64,000 bases of DNA, taken from contig NW_019091368.1 of the NCBI RefSeq assembly GCF_001949145.1, positions 3,695,296 to 3,759,295 of the forward strand, written 5' to 3'. Below the pieces are notes generated by a model. The model saw only the letters and a list, made by a program, of their open reading frames with translations. It did not search any database and was not told the origin of the DNA. The translations under genes and the position numbers were made by a program. Position 1 is the first letter of the stretch. The number at the start of each line of letters is the position of its first letter. The DNA is from Acanthaster planci. Its lineage: Eukaryota; Echinodermata; Asteroidea; Valvatida; Acanthasteridae. Shown here piece by piece: positions 58,490 through 64,000 of the stretch.

Positions 58490-61312
58490 CTGGACAAGAC
58501 AACAATCAAATTTGCATAAGTGTCAATGGAAGCTGTTGCGCACGAAAATGTGCAGAAGTTGTTAATAAATAGTTGGAGAGGGGACAGTCTTGGAGTAGAG
58601 TATCTCTTTACTCAGATTGGTCTTCAGATGCTGGTGTGACTTTTTTTTCACATTGGGGACTATACAATGTGTAAGAAACTTGACTGTATTTACAGGGAGC
58701 TACTTTTATCTTGTTCCCTGAATCCATTATATGCAATGTAATCTGTTAAATAGGGTGGTGCCAGACTTTTGGGGGTTCCAAACCTCACTTCCAGTTTCTT
58801 AAATGCGGCTTAAAACATTCAGATACAATTTATCCCAAATTTTTAAACTCTTTAAAACAAAACCTAGCATGAATTTGTAGGAATTTCTATTTCGTTGCTA
58901 TTATATTTACTCTCAGGTTTCCAAAATGACCAGTTTGACCTCACTTTCATTTCAAGATGGCTGACACACGAATAGAGTCTATTTCAGATGTAGTTATTCT
59001 GCCTTACTCATTCCCAAACACTTGGCTGAGTATACATGGGACACATTGCTGCATCTCCTGCATGACCAATTCTGATTCAGTTTTGCTTACATCGACTGCT
59101 GGCGAGATGTCAATGCCTACGGAAAGAAACTCCTCGTACTGAATGAATGGGTTGAAGCAGGAGCCTACGTCGAGGAGTCTCAGTGGACCGGGCACGGGCA
59201 AGGATCTGTGGTCAGAAGGCAACAGGACGAGGAGTTCAAATGTTACTCCATTACAGAACGGTCAACACACTTGGGGTCTTGGCTGTGGAGAATGGAGACC
59301 ATGCGTGTGTTCTCCACTAGTTGTGGGGAAGACCAAAACTGTTGTGGGGACTCATTAATGGCTGTGTGAGCCCCAAGCTGGACCAAGAGAGAGGGTACCA
59401 TTTTCCTAGCAACAGAGGCTCCTTTGGTCAGAACTGCACCTTGCTGGCTCACGAACGACTATGAAATACATGCATTCAGATCGCATCACTACCAGCAAAA
59501 TGAACACTCCCGACCAACCTGGCTCTGTTCAACCGATGAGGGCGTGCTTCTGCTCAAGGCAGACAGCACGTCGAAAATTTCCCAACAATGGAAATCTACC
59601 ATAATGTCCGTCAGACGGCACATCTACACATGTGCCCTAAATTGTCTACCACTGAATGTCCTCCATCCTAAAACTTTTCTGGCAAGAACCCTAATGGATT
59701 TAGATGTCATTTTTAACTACTGACCTTCACCAGACCATGGAACCCATTGTCCCCCACAATTCTAAAGTGACAGGTTACAACTGGGTTTCCATGCACGAGT
59801 ACAGATGTAATATAACGAGCACTATGTACCAGGTGCTGTGCCATTTTTTTTCGTGTCCCTGTCACATCTGACATACGATTTGTAAGTTCAGAACACATTT
59901 TGTAGTTTCCACGAGTTATTTATTAATGCAAAGTAACTGCCAGAGAAATCGTAACAGTTTGAAATCAATTCCAGTGACATTTCCATGTCAAATAACAAAG
60001 GTCAGATGTAACAGGGACACAAAAATGTCACACTATTGGACCCCTAATTTTTGGAATTACCCGTTTCCAAACCCACCTTGGCTTTCAAAACATTCTGTTC
60101 ATAGTTCTTCAAACTTCCTTCACCTCTCTGTTGCTTTTACCCCCATAATTTGATGATAAACTGAGCTGACAGTCATTCAAGGTATTTTAACTAAAATTCC
60201 AAAACTAAGCTCCTCACTGGCATTGTCAAATGTAAGTGAGATGCTATTGAGGGTTTGCGTGGCTGCCATCTTACAGGTCAGTGATTTTGTTCCACGGGGT
60301 ATGCACAAAGGAGGTTTCCCCGTGGAACAAAGGAACTGGCCTGCAAGATGGCTCCCACGCAAAGCCTCTATAGCTACATCAATTCCAAGGATGGTGATGA
60401 CATGACTTTCAAACAGCACTCACATTGTGTTGTACTGATTGGATGAAACAGGAAGTGGTATACTGTAATCACAGTCGCCCGACCCGCCGACCACATTGCC
60501 ATTCACGGAATTGGTGAGGTCACATCGCGAGGTCAGAGGTTGGGGCTCAGCCTGCTGGTGCTGTCTCCGCCTTTTGTCTTTGGCAAAGGCTTTGTTCATA
60601 CCTGTCATTTAGGATGGGAGGGGGGGGTTACCGTGACGTGTGCTTCACAAGCGCCACAATGACAAGTGCACATTTTCAGTTCACGGGCTGCATGTGTTGT
60701 CGTGTATCCAAAGTTGTGGCTGTTGTGGCAAATGGACTTGTTACAAAAGGAGTGGAAGGGGGGAGAAGCTTTCCTTTCTCTGGCAAATGCTGGACCTTGG
60801 TAGAGAATTTGGTTCGAGTGTTGTTACCTGTGTTTAACTCTGTCCATATTCTGTATAATGGAAAACTTCACTGTATATAAAGAAGCATTTCCACAGACCA
60901 TAAAATGAACCCTAAATCACAATTTCTTTTTCTTAGAACAAGTTGAAGCTTAAACAATCGAGCCATCATAAAAACAGACAGACAGGCAAAAAAACCCAAT
61001 TTAGGTTAACTTTCCTTTTTTCATTTTATAAATGACAACAGCCTGGACTCCACATCTATAACATCATCACATTTGAAGAAGCTGGACACATTTCAAAAAA
61101 ATGTTCTGGACTCGGGGGGAAAAAACAAAATTCTGCCGTACCTCCACGAAAGAAGTAATCCCTGCAGGCCCGATGGCACCACTTGATGCGGTCGTCAGGG
61201 TGCTTGGTGGACCAATGCTCGGTGGCCAAATGCTGCATGGCAAAGGCGTACTCATCCAAGCTTGCCTCATCCTCGCAGTGTTCCAACCAGATTCGTTCAT
61301 AGTCGCCGTCCG
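57854..61312 (-). CDS. SAMTOR: SAMTOR / BMT2 (S-adenosylmethionine sensor upstream of mTORC1), 5'-partial, four exons
   Basis: SAMTOR (also called BMT2, C7orf60) has a class I methyltransferase fold that binds S-adenosylmethionine. When unbound it associates with GATOR1/KICSTOR and represses mTORC1. The four - strand exons (61312-61142, 60601-60424, 59205-59091, 58489-57854) join in consistent phases (1,1,2,0) to 365 residues plus stop. Key matches are [30 protein letters not shown] (the SAM-binding glycine-loop region), [42 protein letters not shown] and LLIITPDSSHQNRNAAMVKS. Vertebrate SAMTOR is about 400 residues, so roughly 40 N-terminal residues on an upstream exon are missing. It converges tail-to-tail with the channel gene. 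Confidence 0.93.
59091..59205 (-). CDS. SAMTOR: SAMTOR exon: SAM-binding motif I
   Basis: [20 protein letters not shown] then [29 protein letters not shown] corresponds to motif I of the Rossmann fold and [10 protein letters not shown] to the following acidic strand that contacts the ribose. Acceptor accacag, donor gtaagc; phase 2 in, 0 out. Confidence 0.94.
59371..59542 (+). repeat. Interspersed repeat, copy B
   Basis: This is the partner of the copy at 10443-10620 (- strand), running from ccccaagctggacc to aaccgatgaggg. It lies in a SAMTOR intron. The family is unknown to me. Confidence 0.7.
59838..60032. mobile_element. Element with ~30-bp imperfect terminal inverted repeats
   Basis: The left arm (cgtgtccctgtcacatctga, 59852-59871, with a T-run before it) is the inverse of gtcagatgtaacagggacac at 60001. 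The complementarity continues into the neighbouring cattttt/aaaaatg. No coding capacity. It lies in a SAMTOR intron. Confidence 0.55.
60245..60372. mobile_element. Foldback element, two ~55-bp arms and an 18-bp loop
   Basis: gaggGTTTGCGTGGctgccatctt through ttgttccacgggg is followed after 18 bp by the inverse ccccgtggaacaaagg to cccacgcaaagcctctata, with a few mismatches. It lies in the SAMTOR intron, about 50 bp from the donor of the 60424-60601 exon. Confidence 0.7.
60424..60601 (-). CDS. SAMTOR: SAMTOR exon: basic linker
   Basis: It encodes MNKAFAKDKRRRQHQQAEP and a Ser/Gly/Asn-rich stretch ending NQYNT. It is the variable linker between the N-terminal helices and the methyltransferase fold; the basic start after GG matches the family position. 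Phase 1 in, 2 out; acceptor gacag, donor gtgagt. Confidence 0.85.
61142..61312 (-). CDS. SAMTOR: SAMTOR exon (first in window): N-terminal helical region
   Basis: It reads [20 protein letters not shown], then YAFAMQHLATEHW, then IKWCHRACRDYFFRGG. The IW.EHCEDE..L.EYA.AM..LA..HW pattern is distinctive of the family. Acceptor ttgcag (61318-61313 on the - strand), donor gtacgg; phase 1 in, 1 out. Confidence 0.93.
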
Positions 61313-64000
61313 CTGCAAGGGGAGAAGAAAGGACATCATACATCACTGTGGATGTGCATCTTCTCTGGTCTTCAGGCGTCGAGTCATAGTAAGCCGTGTC
61401 CAGTACCTGATGCAATCTGCTCCGTGCAGAAGCACCCCCTCATTGGCAAAGATGAGAGAAGCTCGAGGAAACTGGTTAAACTTGGCAAATACAAACATGT
61501 ATTCATGTAGCGCACACATGATGACTGTAAATTCCTACCGAAATCGGTCACACGTGCAGCCCAACCTTCAAGGGACAGTTTGTTTTCATTGAAAAATTCA
61601 GACTGAGTTGTTGGGGAAAAAGTTGTTCCCATAACAAATTTCTCCCCAGAACAACTATCATTCAACACGTGTAGTCGCCGAACCCGGCAAGGGGAACAAG
61701 CGGATCTCTTATTCCCGCCAGAGTGGATAACCACAGGGAAAGGATAAGATGTCACTCTATCATAGTCCTTGAGTTATCAGTAGGTACGCACATGCATGTA
61801 TGTGCATCTACGTACTACTGGGTTAACCTCTGCCTGCATGCTTGTTTGGACTGCTCGAAGAGCCGTGGGTCCACCCAGAGAAACCTATTTCGAACATTCT
61901 TTCAAAAGCTCTAATTGGCTGGTGGGTAGGAAAAATAGTGGTTTGGAGATGGCTGCAAATGTATGCCATCCTGGCAAACAGTAACTGGAATAGAACAAAG
62001 TCACATCAGGAGGAACTCCAGTACGTATACAAGGTTTTGACATGACACCCCCCCCTAGTTTTAACCCTTCATGACCCTTGAAGATATGACTCAATACTTT
62101 TGCTGAAGGAGTTAGTAAAACAAAGGGCAAGTAGTTACACTCCCTGCAACAACTCACTGCACTCACAGGTGCAGGAAAATATTGTCTTCATCCTCGGATC
62201 ACGCAGCATGCACAGTCCAAATTTCTGGCATCTTGAATTAACCACGTTATGCAAGTGTACACTCCAAGTTTGCTCTGGAGTATGCTCTCATTTACATGTA
62301 CTCGTTGGTCATACTCCTGGTGTTTATAGACTCGGGAGCCATCCGCTTGTTAACATGAGTAACATGCTCAAATGTACCCTGGGCCTATACATGTCTTCTT
62401 ATTTGGCCCTTCAGAATGTGTCAACACCATTCTTTATTACGTGATTAATGAACACTTCAAAACTCTCCACGTGAGCAAATCTATTTGGATTTGTTGTGCT
62501 GTGCACATTGGATCTGAAATGTGTGATTTGGGCACTTTCAAGAAAGAGTGGATATGCAGTCATACTGTTGGCAGCCTCACCACAGGTAATTCTTCAACAG
62601 AAAGAGGTTTTGAAAAGACACCAAAAATTGGAAATGATAATTAGTATCATACCCCTTTAATTCCACTTTCACTTTTTTGAGACAAAATTGGCTTTCTGTT
62701 TATAAATCATGATTAATAATGAGGTCAGTAACAGCGTAGCCCAACTTCCACTTTTGCATGGAATTGCCCGTTCAAGAAAAGGAAGGGTTAAAGCATCCAT
62801 GACTATCCGTTGCCAAATTCCAGGCCATCTGTATGACATCCAGGCTAGAGAGCCATACATGCCATTTTAGGGACCGTAACCAAGCAACAAACACTTCCAC
62901 AAGTATGTTCCCCCCCCCAACAGGAAAAGGATGGGAGGGATAATGTCTGCCACATGGGCACGTGTGCCGCCTTCAAAAGGCATGCACACCGACCCAGCAG
63001 TTTCGATGATGTTCCGACCAGAAGGCCCTCTTTAGATGTTCCGCAGAAAAGATATCCCAATTTGTAACCACCCTGCAAACCATAAGGCACAAGTCTCTGT
63101 GATGCTTGTTTCTCTTGATTTGGAGCTAGAGTTTCGGCGTCATTTTCATGCGTGCATGTCAGGAAAGCTGTTCCACCTCATTCTATGATGGAATACATTT
63201 CTCCACGGGCATGACAATGTGGGGAGTCAGGGTTCGGGTAAGATAGATATTCAAAATGAATAATTTCGCTTGTGATCGTCCAATGCAGGGCGATTTTTAT
63301 AAAACTTAATAACAGTATCAAGGACATGAGGTACACGGGGCAAGATTGATTGCATCAGACAGACGCATGTCAGTATACAATGTAATATAAAAAGCATTCT
63401 CACTCAAGATAACTACCAAAACAAGAGGTAGGAAAAGTAACAGACGAAGGCCAAATGCTTCATGATTATTGGTATAATTGATAATTAATTGCTACAATTT
63501 TGCTGTCTTCAAAGCTGGAGAAAAGAACCAAAGGTCAGTTGTTGGGATTAGGAAATACCCATTGCTGTTTGCGAAATGAGCGTGAGCGCCAGTGAGTTTA
63601 CGATCACTAAATGCGACTTCAGTTCACCCACTTTGAAAAGGGAAAGGTCGGCTTAGTCATGGTAGCAAATGCTGCAATGTTCCAAGAAAATTGCAAAATG
63701 CGCAGGAGTTTACACCAACAGCAAGGGATTAGTTGCAAAAGGCATTTCAACACCCAAGGGAAAGGGTTGTAAGATGAGCCAGATTACATGTACAAGTCGA
63801 TTACATGCACTGGTTTGGAATGCCTCGTTTGCTTCTGGCGTTTGGACGCTGTCTTTCAGTCCCACTTCATTCTGTGTTTACTAAGTGAAAAAAGTTGAAA
63901 GCCTAACAGAGGGCCTGGCATTTCAATCCCAATAGAACTTTTGTAAAAGGAAAATGGACCTATTAGTATGTGAATGTAGGGTTCTCTTTTAGATCTGTAT
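61313..64000 (-). other. SAMTOR upstream intron, no first exon found
   Basis: The first visible SAMTOR exon needs one base from an upstream exon. I found no - strand frame resembling the basic N-terminal helix of the family, followed by a phase 1 donor. The first exon is probably beyond 64000. Nothing else recognisable here. Confidence 0.5.

Noticed and set aside
57936-58505. 189-codon - strand frame overlapping the last SAMTOR exon
   Set aside because: It is the out-of-frame shadow of a GC-rich exon; the homologous frame is 58489-57854.
61384-61755. 123-codon - strand frame upstream of the first visible SAMTOR exon
   Set aside because: Composition and sequence do not resemble the family N-terminus and it lacks a suitable donor for phase 1.

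Overview
This is a window of animal nuclear DNA. Short exons with GT/AG borders lie in long AT-richer introns with SINEs, foldback elements and minisatellites, and the assembly has one long N run. The two genes are of bilaterian type and the channel appears undivided into vertebrate-style paralogues. An invertebrate deuterostome (lancelet, hemichordate or similar) is my best guess, but the sequence does not prove it.

About 837-49903 on the + strand is the larger part of one gene: the pore-forming alpha-1 subunit of an L-type (Cav1) voltage-gated calcium channel. I could place 36 coding exons whose splice phases all fit. They run from segment S6 of domain I through the beta-subunit-binding AID, domains II, III and IV, the EF-hand/IQ calmodulin region and a long C-terminal tail to a TAG stop at 49901-49903. 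With one apparent 104-bp duplication collapsed, they give 5706 nt, or 1901 residues. The N-terminus and domain I S1 to P-loop lie upstream of base 1. The pore glutamates of domains II, III and IV are visible, and the protein ends in a PDZ-ligand-like VTTL.

Roughly 49904-55440 looks like a long 3' UTR or intergenic stretch with two AATAAA signals near 55.4 kb. A second gene converges on it from the - strand (57854-61312). Four exons encode most of SAMTOR/BMT2, the S-adenosylmethionine-sensing Rossmann methyltransferase-fold protein that acts upstream of mTORC1. Its first exon is not in the window. The two genes show no obvious functional link; they are simply tail-to-tail neighbours.

The introns hold most of the repeats: a minisatellite abutting the first exon, two copies of one ~177-bp foldback MITE, a MITE with 31-bp perfect terminal repeats, a hAT-like element, three or more tRNA-headed SINEs, a tRNA-Thr-like relic, and a 20-bp satellite. 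The most interesting biological points are substitutions at residues that form the dihydropyridine site in vertebrate Cav1, an in-frame alternative donor after IIIS6, and a 22-nt microexon. I found no clearly undescribed system. Two assembly defects, at 46.9 kb and 47.8-48.4 kb, should be known to anyone using this locus.
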